A program made the position numbers and the translations under genes. Shown here one piece after another: positions 26,632 through 35,316 of a DNA stretch of 64,000 nt. Numbering within the stretch: position 1 is the stretch's first letter; the number at the start of each line of letters is the position of its first letter. A model generated the notes under the pieces. That model made no database searches, was not told the origin of the DNA, and saw nothing but the letters and a program-made list of their open reading frames with translations. The DNA comes from Clostridium sp. AM22-11AC (GTDB lineage Bacteria > Bacillota > Clostridia > Lachnospirales > Lachnospiraceae), in contig NZ_QUCM01000018.1 in NCBI RefSeq assembly GCF_003473545.1, positions 1-64,000 of the forward strand, given 5' to 3'.

Positions 26632-27933
26632 TTATAAACTTATGATCCCTAAAATTACTCCCAGTACTAACATGATCAGGCTTACCACATAATAGGGCGG
26701 AATGCTGAATTTCATATGATCCTTTAATTCTGTTCCTGTCAATCCGATAGCCAGATAAGTAGCCGGGACAAGGGGACTTACCATTAGCGCCAGATTCTTT
26801 CCGATCAGCATGGTAAGTGCTGTGTTCAGGGATGCAACCCCGTATGTTTCGCCAACCTGCATGACCAGAGGCATGATGCCGTAAAAATATGCATCGGTTC
26901 CCACACAAAGGCCAAAAGGAAGGGCAAGGATACCAAAAATAATGTGGATGTATTTTCCCATAGCTGCAGGAATGACCGCCATGATCGCATTTGCCATTGC
27001 TTCCAGCATTCCTGTTCCATCAAAAATACCTACCATAGCGCCTGCCGCAAACAAGGTTGCTGAAATGATCAGTGCTGCCGGAGCATGCTTCTTTACCAGT
27101 TTATCCTGGATCTTCTGATCCGGGTAGTTTACTGCCAGTAAAACACAAAGTCCTAACATAAAGATCACATAGGATTTTCCTACACCAGTTGATAATGCTG
27201 CGATCACAGCAACCGTAAGAAGGAAATTAAAGATCAGATATCCTCTGGATTTTTTCAGTGCTTCTGTTTCTGCCTTTTCTTTTTCATTTGTCTCAACTTC
27301 TACACCTTTTCCTGCACCGGCACCCTTTTTTACCGCGTACATTCCAAGCAAAACGGCGATCACACTATTCATGACCAGACCAACAATCTGAAGCGGGATC
27401 AGCATATGCCACAACTCTGTTGCGTCCATCTGAAGTACAGTTGCCGCCCTTGCTGTAGGTCCGCCCCATGGAAGCAGATTCATGACACCCATACAGGCTC
27501 CGGTAATACACAGTAAGATCCGGGCATCAATATTCATTCTCTTGTATACTGGATACATTGCCGGGATCGTAATCAGAACTGTTACAGCGGTGGTTCCATC
27601 CAAATGGGCAATGGTTGCGATCATTGCAGTTACCACAGTAACTGCGATCACATTATTTCCAGCCTTTTTTACAAGCCAGTTTACGATCACGTCAAACAAT
27701 CCTGTATCAGACAAAACCCCAAAATAAATAACAGAAAAAATAAACAAAATACCATTACTGGTAGTTGTCTTAATGCCATCTGCAATAAATCCCAGAATGT
27801 CTGTAGGAACAAACCCCAGGATCAGGGCTGAGATGGTTGGGACGATAGCCAATACTACAATAGGTGACATTTTCCCCTTTAAAAGAAGGGCTACGATCAC
27901 GATGATCATTAAAAATCCAATTGCTGCTGCCAT
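26632..27933 (-). CDS. CitMHS-family citrate (metal-citrate) transporter
   Basis: A 433-residue protein with about 11-12 membrane segments of the CitMHS family, which import metal-citrate complexes with protons. Recognisable blocks: GKMSPIVVLAIVPTISALI near the start, AHLDGTTAVTVLITIP (about 110) and LPWGGPTARAA (about 150). The upstream ATG at 27951 overlaps the AAGGAGG site itself, so the start is the ATG at 27933. It is divergent from a UvrA2-like gene and followed by a terminator and a two-component system. Uptake of citrate would feed the aconitase operon nearby. Confidence 0.9.
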   Translation of the reverse strand: MAAAIGFLMIIVIVALLLKGKMSPIVVLAIVPTISALILGFVPTDILGFIADGIKTTTSNGILFIFSVIYFGVLSDTGLFDVIVNWLVKKAGNNVIAVTVVTAMIATIAHLDGTTAVTVLITIPAMYPVYKRMNIDARILLCITGACMGVMNLLPWGGPTARAATVLQMDATELWHMLIPLQIVGLVMNSVIAVLLGMYAVKKGAGAGKGVEVETNEKEKAETEALKKSRGYLIFNFLLTVAVIAALSTGVGKSYVIFMLGLCVLLAVNYPDQKIQDKLVKKHAPAALIISATLFAAGAMVGIFDGTGMLEAMANAIMAVIPAAMGKYIHIIFGILALPFGLCVGTDAYFYGIMPLVMQVGETYGVASLNTALTMLIGKNLALMVSPLVPATYLAIGLTGTELKDHMKFSIPPYYVVSLIMLVLGVILGIISL

Positions 27934-27998
27934 AATTTTTTCCTCCTTCATTTGTATTTTATTTTATACATACAAAATTAAATGATCATGACTCTAAA

Positions 27999-28043
27999 AT
28001 GACAGTTTTGTCATAATTGAATTACGGTTCCGTCATGTGACGG
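27999..28043. promoter_or_regulatory. Two candidate operators between citrate carrier and uvrA2-like gene
   Basis: ATGACAGTTTTGTCAT (27999-28014) and CCGTCATGTGACGG (28030-28043) both have perfect 6-bp arms containing GTCA half sites. They lie upstream of the citrate carrier, where a regulator such as the adjacent response regulator could bind. Inference from symmetry only. Confidence 0.4.
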
Positions 28044-28053
28044 TCTGCTTTTC

Positions 28054-28082
28054 TTGCAATTCCTTACGGAGATTGTTAAAAT
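28054..28082 (+). promoter_or_regulatory. Promoter of the uvrA2-like gene
   Basis: TTGCAA (28054-28059), a 17-bp spacer and TAAAAT (28077-28082). Confidence 0.55.
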
Positions 28083-28116
28083 AGTTGCAGAATAATGAGA
28101 AAGGTATGCACATTTT

Positions 28117-30621
28117 ATGTCTGAAAATAAAACCTTTAAAAGCAATATACAGAAAATACAGATCCGCGGCGCCCGGGTGCATAATCTTAAAAATATCAAT
28201 GTAGACGTACCCTTAAACCAGATCGTAGCCATTGCCGGTGTCTCCGGCTCCGGAAAGTCCTCTCTGGCTTTAGGCGTACTATATGCAGAGGGCTCCAGAC
28301 GCTATCTGGAGTCTCTTTCTACCTATACAAGAAGGCGCATGACCCAGGCATCCAAAGCCAGTGTGGATGAGATCTTACATGTTCCCGCTGCTCTCGCCCT
28401 GCATCAGCGTCCCGGCGTTCCCGGCATCCGAAGCACCTTTGGAACCGGTACAGAACTTTTAAACAGCCTGCGCCTGATGTATTCCCGTCTGGCTTCCCAC
28501 TGCTGTCCAAATGGACATTATCTGGCTCCCACACTGGCAGTGGCTGCCGGAAAAGAACTGGTCTGCCCTGAATGCGGCATCCACTTTTTTGCTCCTTCTG
28601 CAGAGGAACTGGCATTTAACAGCCAGGGAGCCTGCCGCACCTGCAATGGAACGGGAACGGTTCGCACCGTAGACTTAAATACCCTGGTGCCAGATGACTC
28701 CTTAACCATTGACGAAGGGGCTGTGGCTCCCTGGAATACTCTTATGTGGTCTTTGATGACCGATGTATGCCGGGAAATGGGTGTGCGCACCGATGTGCCT
28801 TTTAAGGAATTAACAGAAAAGGAAAAAGACATCGTTTTCCATGGACCTGCTGAGAAAAAACATATTTTCTATCACGCCAAAAACTCCAATCAGGCAGGAG
28901 AACTGGATTTTACCTACTTTAACGCTGTCTACACCGTAGAAAATGCTCTTTCCAAAGTAAAAGATGAAAAAGGTATGAAGCGGGTGGAGAAGTTTTTAAA
29001 AGAAGATGCATGCCCGGACTGCCATGGTTCCCGTTTAAATGAACGGGCCAGAGCGCCGAAATTACAGGGGATCACTCTTGATAAAGCCTGTGAAATGACC
29101 TTATCCCAGCTGATCACATGGGTGGACAATGTTCCCAGTTCTCTCCCAGCGGAAATGGTGCCAATGGCAGAAAGCATCTGCGACTCCTTCCAGACAGCTG
29201 CAAAACGGCTTATGGAGCTGGGACTTGGCTATCTCTCCTTAGACCGGGCTGCTTCTACTCTTTCTACAGGGGAGCGCCAGAGAATGCAGTTAGCCAGAGC
29301 CGTGAGAAACCGAACCACAGGTGTCCTCTATGTACTGGACGAGCCGTCCATTGGACTCCACCCGGTAAATATCGTTGGACTGACAGGGGTTATGGATGAT
29401 CTGATCGCTGACGGAAATTCCGTTATTTTAGTAGACCATGACACACAGATCTTATCCCATGCAGACTGGCTCATTGAAATGGGGCCGGAAGCAGGCGCAA
29501 AAGGGGGACAGGTGATCGCAGAAGGGACTATTTCTGATATTGTGGAAAATAAAGTATCCCGCATCGGTGCTTTTCTAAAGCCGGGATACGCCAAACGCCT
29601 GCGTCCGGTGATCCAGGAAAATGACCTGTTTGAACATGGGGCCATCTCCCTTTCTACCGGTGCCATCCATACAGTAAAACCACTTAAGGTAAATATCCCC
29701 AAAGGCCGTCTTACCGTTGTAACCGGTGTTTCCGGTTCTGGAAAGACCACTCTTATTCTGGAAAGCCTTGTTCCCGGCATAGAGGCAGCTATTGCAAAAA
29801 CGCCTCTGCCTTCCCATGTCCTTTCTGTGGACCCGGCAGGTATTTCCCAGGTAAAACTGATCGATGCAACTCCTATTGGCATCAATGTCCGCTCCACTGC
29901 TGCTACTTATGCCAATGTCCACGATGAACTGCGAAAAGTATTTGCAAAAACGGCAGATGCCAAAAACATGGGATATAAAGCTGGTGATTTTTCCTATAAT
30001 ACAGGAAAGCTTCGCTGCCCCGTATGTGACGGCACCGGCCAGGTCAGCCTGGACGTACAGTTTCTGCCCGATGTGGACATTCCATGCCCGGAGTGCAGAG
30101 GTTCCAGATATTCCAAAGAGGCATCTCTTATTAAATACACGAATAAAAAAGGGCAAAGTGTTTCTCTCCCGGAACTTATGGACATGGACATCCATACAGC
30201 CCTTGAAGCCTGCGATGACCTCAAACTGGTAAAACAGCGGCTCACTGTGTTAAAAGAGCTTGGACTTGGATACCTGACTTTAGGAGAAGAAACACCCAGT
30301 CTTTCCGGCGGTGAGGCCCAGAGACTGAAATTGGCAAGCGAAATGGGCAAGCTGCAAAATGACTCCCTGTTTATCTTTGATGAACCTACCATTGGGCTGC
30401 ATCCTCTGGATGTGCAGACTCTCCTTAAGGTATTTCAGACCCTGATCGAAAATGGAGCAACTGTTGTGGTCATTGAACATGACCTGGATGTGATCCGCAA
30501 TGCTGACTATATTATTGATATGGGACCTGGAGGCGGAGCAGACGGCGGCCGTATCGTTGCCTGCGAGACACCGGAACAGCTTGCAAAAGATCCAAACAGC
30601 CAGACCGGCCGCTATTTATAG
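28117..30621 (+). CDS. UvrA2-like ABC ATPase
   Basis: 834 residues with both UvrA ATPase halves: Walker A GVSGSGKSS (about 43) and GVSGSGKTT (about 543), signatures LSTGERQRMQLA (about 388) and LSGGEAQRLKLA (about 730), Walker B VLDEPSIGLHP and IFDEPTIGLHP, and Cys pairs of zinc modules (CPEC, CRTC, CPVC, CPEC). It is about 100 residues shorter than canonical UvrA (about 940) and seems to lack most of the UvrB-binding insertion, as in UvrA2 proteins linked to DNA-intercalating drug tolerance. No uvrB or uvrC is nearby. The promoter region shows no clear SOS box. Confidence 0.87.
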   Translation: MSENKTFKSNIQKIQIRGARVHNLKNINVDVPLNQIVAIAGVSGSGKSSLALGVLYAEGSRRYLESLSTYTRRRMTQASKASVDEILHVPAALALHQRPGVPGIRSTFGTGTELLNSLRLMYSRLASHCCPNGHYLAPTLAVAAGKELVCPECGIHFFAPSAEELAFNSQGACRTCNGTGTVRTVDLNTLVPDDSLTIDEGAVAPWNTLMWSLMTDVCREMGVRTDVPFKELTEKEKDIVFHGPAEKKHIFYHAKNSNQAGELDFTYFNAVYTVENALSKVKDEKGMKRVEKFLKEDACPDCHGSRLNERARAPKLQGITLDKACEMTLSQLITWVDNVPSSLPAEMVPMAESICDSFQTAAKRLMELGLGYLSLDRAASTLSTGERQRMQLARAVRNRTTGVLYVLDEPSIGLHPVNIVGLTGVMDDLIADGNSVILVDHDTQILSHADWLIEMGPEAGAKGGQVIAEGTISDIVENKVSRIGAFLKPGYAKRLRPVIQENDLFEHGAISLSTGAIHTVKPLKVNIPKGRLTVVTGVSGSGKTTLILESLVPGIEAAIAKTPLPSHVLSVDPAGISQVKLIDATPIGINVRSTAATYANVHDELRKVFAKTADAKNMGYKAGDFSYNTGKLRCPVCDGTGQVSLDVQFLPDVDIPCPECRGSRYSKEASLIKYTNKKGQSVSLPELMDMDIHTALEACDDLKLVKQRLTVLKELGLGYLTLGEETPSLSGGEAQRLKLASEMGKLQNDSLFIFDEPTIGLHPLDVQTLLKVFQTLIENGATVVVIEHDLDVIRNADYIIDMGPGGGADGGRIVACETPEQLAKDPNSQTGRYL

Positions 30622-30628
30622 CATGAGT

Positions 30629-30685
30629 TACATAAAAGCGTAAAAGTTTAAAGCATTAAAGTGTTGACTTTTACGCTTTTATGTA
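30629..30685. terminator. Long perfect stem overlapping the aroF promoter
   Basis: TACATAAAAGCGTAAAAG pairs with CTTTTACGCTTTTATGTA (18 bp). It can terminate the uvrA2-like transcript, and its right arm contains the -35 element of the aroF promoter. Confidence 0.75.
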
Positions 30686-30692
30686 TTAAACT
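30664..30692 (+). promoter_or_regulatory. Promoter of aroF
   Basis: TTGACT (30664-30669), a 17-bp spacer and TAAACT (30687-30692), embedded in the downstream arm of the 18-bp stem. Confidence 0.6.
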
Positions 30693-30706
30693 GTCTGCAA
30701 GTTAAG

Positions 30707-30755
30707 AGATACCTGGATTGAAAAAGCACATCATGCTCACCGCAATCCGATATCT
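30707..30755 (+). promoter_or_regulatory. Structured aroF leader hairpin
   Basis: AGATA/TATCT and GGATTG/CAATCC arms separated by an internal loop, with an inner AGCA/TGCT hairpin, in the predicted 5' leader. It matches no riboswitch or T-box I know. Confidence 0.4.
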
Positions 30756-30828
30756 GGTAAAAAGGGGCATCTAACATACAGAGCCGATATACAAGAAACC
30801 ATTATGCGGATAAGGAGTATAACAGACT

Positions 30829-31851
30829 ATGATCATTATTATGAAACCACAGGCTTCCAAAGAAGCTGTTGAAAAAGTAACTTCCCTCATTGAGTCAAAA
30901 GGACTTCAGGCCCATCTTTCTGAAGGTTCCCAGGTCACGATCGTTGGTGTTGTAGGTGATAAGAGCAGACTTGCCGGAAGCAATATTGAAATGAGCGAAG
31001 GTGTTGACAAGGTCGTTGCTGTCACAGAGTCTTACAAACTGGTCAACAAAAAATTCCACCCGGATGACTCCATTATTCCTGTAGGCAACACCCACATCGG
31101 ACCAGGAACCATGACTGTTATGGCAGGTCCCTGCGCTATTGAGTCAAAGGAACAGCTGCTTTCCACTGCTTTCGCTGTAAAGAAAGCTGGGGCTACCTTC
31201 CTTCGCGGCGGTGCTTACAAGCCCCGTACTTCCCCATACTCTTTCCAGGGACTGGAAGAAGAAGGCTTAAAATATATGAAAGAAGCCAGAGAAGCAACCG
31301 GACTGAACGTGATCTGTGAAGTTACCAGCGCCCATGCCATTGAAGCTGCTGTTAAATATGTAGACATGCTCCAGATCGGCGCAAGAAATATGCAGAACTT
31401 CGAGCTGTTAAAAGAAGCCGGAAAATCAGGAATGCCTGTATTGTTAAAACGCGGCTTATGTGCTACCATAGATGAGTGGCTGAATGCAGCTGAATACATT
31501 ATTTCAGAAGGAAACCCAAACATCGTTTTATGTGAGCGTGGTATCCGCACCTACGAAACTTCTACCAGAAACACCCTGGATATCAGTGCGATTCCTGTGA
31601 TCCGCCAGAAGAGTCATCTTCCAGTGATCGTAGATCCAAGCCATGCAACCGGCGTAAGAGCCTATGTAGAACCTCTTGCAAAGGCTGCAGTTGCAGTAGG
31701 TGCCGACGGACTGATGATCGAGGTTCATCCAGATCCGGCAAAAGCCCTTTCTGACGGTCCTCAGTCTCTTACCTTTGATGCATTTGACAAATTAATGGCT
31801 GACTTAAAGCCATATGTGGATCTGGCTGGCAGAACTTTTGAAGCCAGATAA
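30829..31851 (+). CDS. aroF: 3-deoxy-7-phosphoheptulonate synthase (DAHP synthase), type I-beta
   Basis: 340 residues. Catalyses phosphoenolpyruvate plus erythrose 4-phosphate to DAHP, the first step of the shikimate pathway. A ferredoxin-like regulatory domain (about 1-68) precedes the catalytic barrel with MAGPCAIES (about 103), LRGGAYKPRTSPYSFQG (about 124), QIGARNMQNF (about 183) and VDPSHATG (about 267). The N-terminal extension is typical of Thermotoga-type feedback-regulated enzymes. GATAAGGAG precedes the ATG. First gene of the aroF-tyrA-aroA series, though a repeat element splits it from tyrA. Confidence 0.96.
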   Translation: MIIIMKPQASKEAVEKVTSLIESKGLQAHLSEGSQVTIVGVVGDKSRLAGSNIEMSEGVDKVVAVTESYKLVNKKFHPDDSIIPVGNTHIGPGTMTVMAGPCAIESKEQLLSTAFAVKKAGATFLRGGAYKPRTSPYSFQGLEEEGLKYMKEAREATGLNVICEVTSAHAIEAAVKYVDMLQIGARNMQNFELLKEAGKSGMPVLLKRGLCATIDEWLNAAEYIISEGNPNIVLCERGIRTYETSTRNTLDISAIPVIRQKSHLPVIVDPSHATGVRAYVEPLAKAAVAVGADGLMIEVHPDPAKALSDGPQSLTFDAFDKLMADLKPYVDLAGRTFEAR

Positions 31852-31882
31852 CCAGATAGTCACCTATCATTCACAGCCCAAA

Positions 31883-32085
31883 CACCTGAAAACCTTTATG
31901 TTCTCTCGGAATCTTTCTGTGCTTGATTTTGTGAGAAGATTTTTTGTCAGTTGTGCCCAAATTTCTGAGGCGTACGCGGTGCGTACGTTGATGAAATTCG
32001 GGTGCTACTGGCGGAAAATCGGCCACAAAAGCAGGTGCAGGAAAGACTCCGAGAGGACATCTATCTTTGTGAAGGTTTTCAGGTG
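31883..32085. repeat. 14-bp inverted repeat flanking the 163-bp element
   Basis: CACCTGAAAACCTT (31883-31896) and AAGGTTTTCAGGTG (32072-32085) are exact inverted repeats surrounding the element copy. Without the element they would form an ordinary intergenic stem-loop between aroF and tyrA. Confidence 0.75.
31898..32060. repeat. 163-bp near-palindromic element, copy 2 (MITE-like)
   Basis: Same ends, length and orientation as the copy at 12283-12445, with about six base differences. Some changes, such as CTC to CCC opposite GGG, improve pairing within the long stem. It lies in the aroF-tyrA spacer, inside the loop of a 14-bp flanking stem, and should be transcribed with the aromatic genes. 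No coding capacity is credible. Confidence 0.85.
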
Positions 32086-32133
32086 ATTCTGTATCTCCGA
32101 TAGAACATTCTATATGTAAGGAGCGATTTTAAA

Positions 32134-33285
32134 ATGGAAAAATTTACCATGAATGATACAACCATTGCCTTTATCGGCCTTGGCCTTATCGGCGGTTCCT
32201 TAGCAAAGGGCATTAAAAGAGCCCGTCCGGATATCCGCATCATGGCCTATATGCGCACCCGTTCCAAGCTGGAGCAGGCAAAAAAAGACGGCATTGTAGA
32301 TGTTATTTTAGACGGCATTGACGAACAGTTAAAAGAATGTGACCTGATCTTTTTATGTACACCGGTGGAATACAATGCACAGTATCTGTCTAAGATCCGC
32401 TCCTATTTAAAACCGGGAGCTTTGATCACGGATGTAGGAAGCACCAAAACGGACATCCACGAAGAGATCCTGCGCCAGGGCCTTACAGACTGCTTTGTAG
32501 GCGGTCATCCTATGGCCGGTTCTGAAAAAACAGGATACGAAAACGCAACGGATCATCTCCTTGAAAATGCTTATTATATTGTTACACCGCCGGAAGGCCT
32601 TGACCAGAGCGGCAGCGAAACCGGTAATATTCCACCAAAATATGCCGAAAATGCCAACCGTATTATCGCAGTGGCCCAGACCGTAGGTGCTATCCCACTG
32701 GTACTTGACTACAGGGAACATGATAAAGTGGTGGCTGCCATCAGTCATCTGCCCCACCTGGTTGCTTCCAGCCTTGTAAATCTGGTAAAAGATGCCGACT
32801 CACCTGCCGGAACCATGAAACGGGTAGCTGCAGGCGGTTTTAAGGATATTACCCGTATTGCGTCTTCCTCTCCTGAAATGTGGGAGCAGATCTGTATGAC
32901 CAATGTGGAACCTATTGCAGATATGTTAGAACGTTATATCGGTTCCCTTCAGGACATCCTTTCTGAAATAAAAGGACATCAGGGAGACGCGATTTATAAA
33001 CTGTTTGAAAAATCCAGAGACTACCGAAATACCATTACCGACCGGGCCAAGGGTTCTGTGGAACCGTCTTATGCCTTTTCTGTAGATGTGGCCGATGAGG
33101 TAGGTGCGATCTCCACCATCGCAGTTATTCTGGCAGCCAAAGGCATCAGTATTAAAAATATTGGTATCAATAACAACAGAGAACGGGGCGAAGGTGCCTT
33201 AAAGATCGAATTTTATGATGAAACATCTATGACCGCAGCCTGGAAACGGCTGGAATATTATAAATACGAAATGGTAAGACTGTAA
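32134..33285 (+). CDS. tyrA: Prephenate dehydrogenase with ACT domain
   Basis: 383 residues converting prephenate to 4-hydroxyphenylpyruvate (tyrosine branch). Rossmann motif GLGLIGGSLAKGI (about 13-25), FLCTPVEYNAQYL (about 74), GGHPMAGSEKTGYENAT (about 127) and DYREHDKVVAAISHLPHL (about 192). The C-terminal ACT domain (about 310-383, with VADEVGAISTIAVILAAKGI) probably gives feedback control by tyrosine. TAAGGAGC precedes the ATG. aroA follows after 25 bp. Confidence 0.95.
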   Translation: MEKFTMNDTTIAFIGLGLIGGSLAKGIKRARPDIRIMAYMRTRSKLEQAKKDGIVDVILDGIDEQLKECDLIFLCTPVEYNAQYLSKIRSYLKPGALITDVGSTKTDIHEEILRQGLTDCFVGGHPMAGSEKTGYENATDHLLENAYYIVTPPEGLDQSGSETGNIPPKYAENANRIIAVAQTVGAIPLVLDYREHDKVVAAISHLPHLVASSLVNLVKDADSPAGTMKRVAAGGFKDITRIASSSPEMWEQICMTNVEPIADMLERYIGSLQDILSEIKGHQGDAIYKLFEKSRDYRNTITDRAKGSVEPSYAFSVDVADEVGAISTIAVILAAKGISIKNIGINNNRERGEGALKIEFYDETSMTAAWKRLEYYKYEMVRL

Positions 33286-33310
33286 CGTCTACCTGTCTGG
33301 GAGGAAACAT

Positions 33311-34588
33311 ATGGAATTTAAAAAATCAGGCCCATTAAAGGGAGAAATCACGGTTCCGGGAGATAAATCTATTTCCCACCGTGCCGTGATGTTCGGCTCT
33401 CTTGCAAAGGGAACCACCGAGATCACAGGATTTTTACAGGGAGCTGACTGTCTGTCTACCATCTCCTGTTTTGAACGTATGGGCGTTGCCATTGAAAATA
33501 GAGGGGATATCGTCCTGGTACATGGAAATGGCCTTCACGGTCTTAAAAAGCCGGAGACCATACTGGACTGCGGAAACAGCGGCACTACTACCCGCCTGAT
33601 CTCCGGTATTTTATCTGCACAGAACTTTGACGTAACTTTAACAGGTGACGCTTCCATCCAGAAACGTCCCATGAAGCGTATTATGGAACCACTGTCCCTT
33701 ATGGGCGCAGATATTGTCAGTGTAAATGGAAATGGCTGCGCGCCTCTGGCGATCCACGGAAAAGCCCTTCACGGCATCCACTACACCTCCAAAGTAGCCT
33801 CTGCCCAGGTTAAATCTTCTATTTTATTAGCAGGACTTTACGCAGAGGGACCTACCTCTGTTACAGAGCCCTATGTATCCAGAAATCACTCTGAAATCAT
33901 GTTAAATCTGTTCGGCGCCCATGTGACCACAAAAGATACCACTGCTACTATTGAACCGGCCAGTGAACTGCACAGTGTAAAGGTAAATGTACCAGGAGAC
34001 ATTTCTTCTGCTGCCTACTTTATTGCAGCAGGACTTATGGTACCCGGCTCTGAGATCCTGATCAAAAATGTAGGCATCAATCCTACCAGGGACGGCATCC
34101 TTCATGTATGCAGGGCTATGGGTGCAGACCTTACTTTATTAAATGTAAAAGAAGACGAAGGGGAACCGGTTGCTGATCTTTTAGTCCGCGCTTCTTCCCT
34201 TCATGGAACAGAGATCGGCGGCAGCATTATCCCGACTCTTATTGACGAACTGCCTATGATCGCTGCTATGGCCTGCTTTGCAGAGGGAACGACCGTGATC
34301 CGGGATGCAGCAGAATTAAAGGTAAAAGAGTCCAACCGAATTGCTGTTATGGTGGAAAATTTAAGTGCTATGGGAGCTGACGTAACAGAAACAGAGGACG
34401 GCATGATCATCCGCGGCGGCAGACCTCTTCACGGTGCTGTGATCGAAAGCCACTTAGACCACCGCATTGCCATGACCTTTGCAGTGACAGCTCTCTGCGC
34501 AGAGGGCATTATACAGATCAATGGGGCAGAATGTGTGAATATTTCTTATCCACAGTTTTACCAAGATCTTGAGAACTTGTTTTCATAA
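33311..34588 (+). CDS. aroA: 3-phosphoshikimate 1-carboxyvinyltransferase (EPSP synthase)
   Basis: 425 residues joining shikimate 3-phosphate and phosphoenolpyruvate. Signature motifs: PGDKSISHRAVMFGSLAKG (about 17), DCGNSGTTTRL (about 88), RPMKRIMEPL (about 118), DELPMIAAMACFAEG (about 310) and KVKESNRI (about 338). The family length is matched. GGGAGG precedes the ATG. Last gene of the aroF-tyrA-aroA series, followed by a terminator. Confidence 0.97.
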   Translation: MEFKKSGPLKGEITVPGDKSISHRAVMFGSLAKGTTEITGFLQGADCLSTISCFERMGVAIENRGDIVLVHGNGLHGLKKPETILDCGNSGTTTRLISGILSAQNFDVTLTGDASIQKRPMKRIMEPLSLMGADIVSVNGNGCAPLAIHGKALHGIHYTSKVASAQVKSSILLAGLYAEGPTSVTEPYVSRNHSEIMLNLFGAHVTTKDTTATIEPASELHSVKVNVPGDISSAAYFIAAGLMVPGSEILIKNVGINPTRDGILHVCRAMGADLTLLNVKEDEGEPVADLLVRASSLHGTEIGGSIIPTLIDELPMIAAMACFAEGTTVIRDAAELKVKESNRIAVMVENLSAMGADVTETEDGMIIRGGRPLHGAVIESHLDHRIAMTFAVTALCAEGIIQINGAECVNISYPQFYQDLENLFS

Positions 34589-34612
34589 ATACGGAAACAA
34601 GATGAATAGCAA

Positions 34613-34654
34613 CAAAAGGCGTATGAGTCCATACCAGGATCCACACGCCTTTTA
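34613..34654. terminator. Terminator after aroA
   Basis: AAAAGGCGT and ACGCCTTTT arms with U-rich ends, between the convergent aroA and amino-thiazoline hydrolase-like genes. Confidence 0.8.
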
Positions 34655-34676
34655 TATGCTCATTTTTCAGTCCCGA

Positions 34677-35267
34677 TCAGGATCTTTTCCTGAAAAAATG
34701 AAAATCACAGCAGTCTCCCCCGTAACCTAATGTTTTAGTACGGGAAAAGTCCAGTTTTTTCAGACCACCATATGTTACATTATCAACATCACAAAACAGG
34801 GGACAAAGCTTTTCACAGCCATTTTCTAAACAGGCTGTATGCCACAGGCATTTTTTCATTGTCACATCAAAATAATCCTTTCCATGGGCCTGCTCACTGT
34901 CCCACAGATTCGTTCTTCGCACAACACGAAGGAAAATATTGCTGTAAAGAAAATAAAATCCCGGCACCCGTTCCATTTTTACCATGGACAAATGCTTTTC
35001 TGTTCCAACGATATCCAGCATATAGTTTCGCATATGCCTGTAGACATCCTCCTGTGACAGACCACTTTGGTTCAGTACCTTGTACAGGGCTATACGGGGC
35101 AAAATTGTCTGAGTCAGCGTTTTCATCTGATCCTTTGTCTTATTTTCTGTATTTCTGATCAGTGTATCAAGCAGTTCCTCCTGTTGACGAAACAGCATAT
35201 CTCCTCTGCTGTTCCCAAACAGGTTGACTAAAAATGCATTGATCTGCCTTTGCTGTTTTATTTTCAT
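34677..35267 (-). CDS. L-2-amino-thiazoline-4-carboxylic acid hydrolase-family protein
   Basis: About 196 residues. The C-terminal motif LGYGGDCCDFHFFRK and the paired Cys motifs ENGCEKLCPLFCDVDN match the ATC hydrolase-like family, named after an enzyme of bacterial L-cysteine production from amino-thiazoline carboxylate. Many members have unknown substrates. The start is uncertain: the frame opens at TTG 35309 and has ATGs at 35294 and 35267. The last has AAAGG upstream and keeps the conserved region complete. It follows ogt on the same strand by about 50 bp. Confidence 0.75.
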   Translation of the reverse strand: MKIKQQRQINAFLVNLFGNSRGDMLFRQQEELLDTLIRNTENKTKDQMKTLTQTILPRIALYKVLNQSGLSQEDVYRHMRNYMLDIVGTEKHLSMVKMERVPGFYFLYSNIFLRVVRRTNLWDSEQAHGKDYFDVTMKKCLWHTACLENGCEKLCPLFCDVDNVTYGGLKKLDFSRTKTLGYGGDCCDFHFFRKRS

Positions 35268-35316
35268 CCTTTTTGTGCCTTTTTCTTTTATCATTTTCTG
35301 TGATCTCAAGATCCAT

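Noticed and set aside
12283..32060. CRISPR array or tandem repeat
   Set aside because: The repeats are two dispersed copies 19 kb apart, without spacers or cas genes.
31814..32086. 90-codon ORF spanning the end of aroF and element copy 2
   Set aside because: It is in another frame of aroF and across the repeat, without a ribosome binding site.
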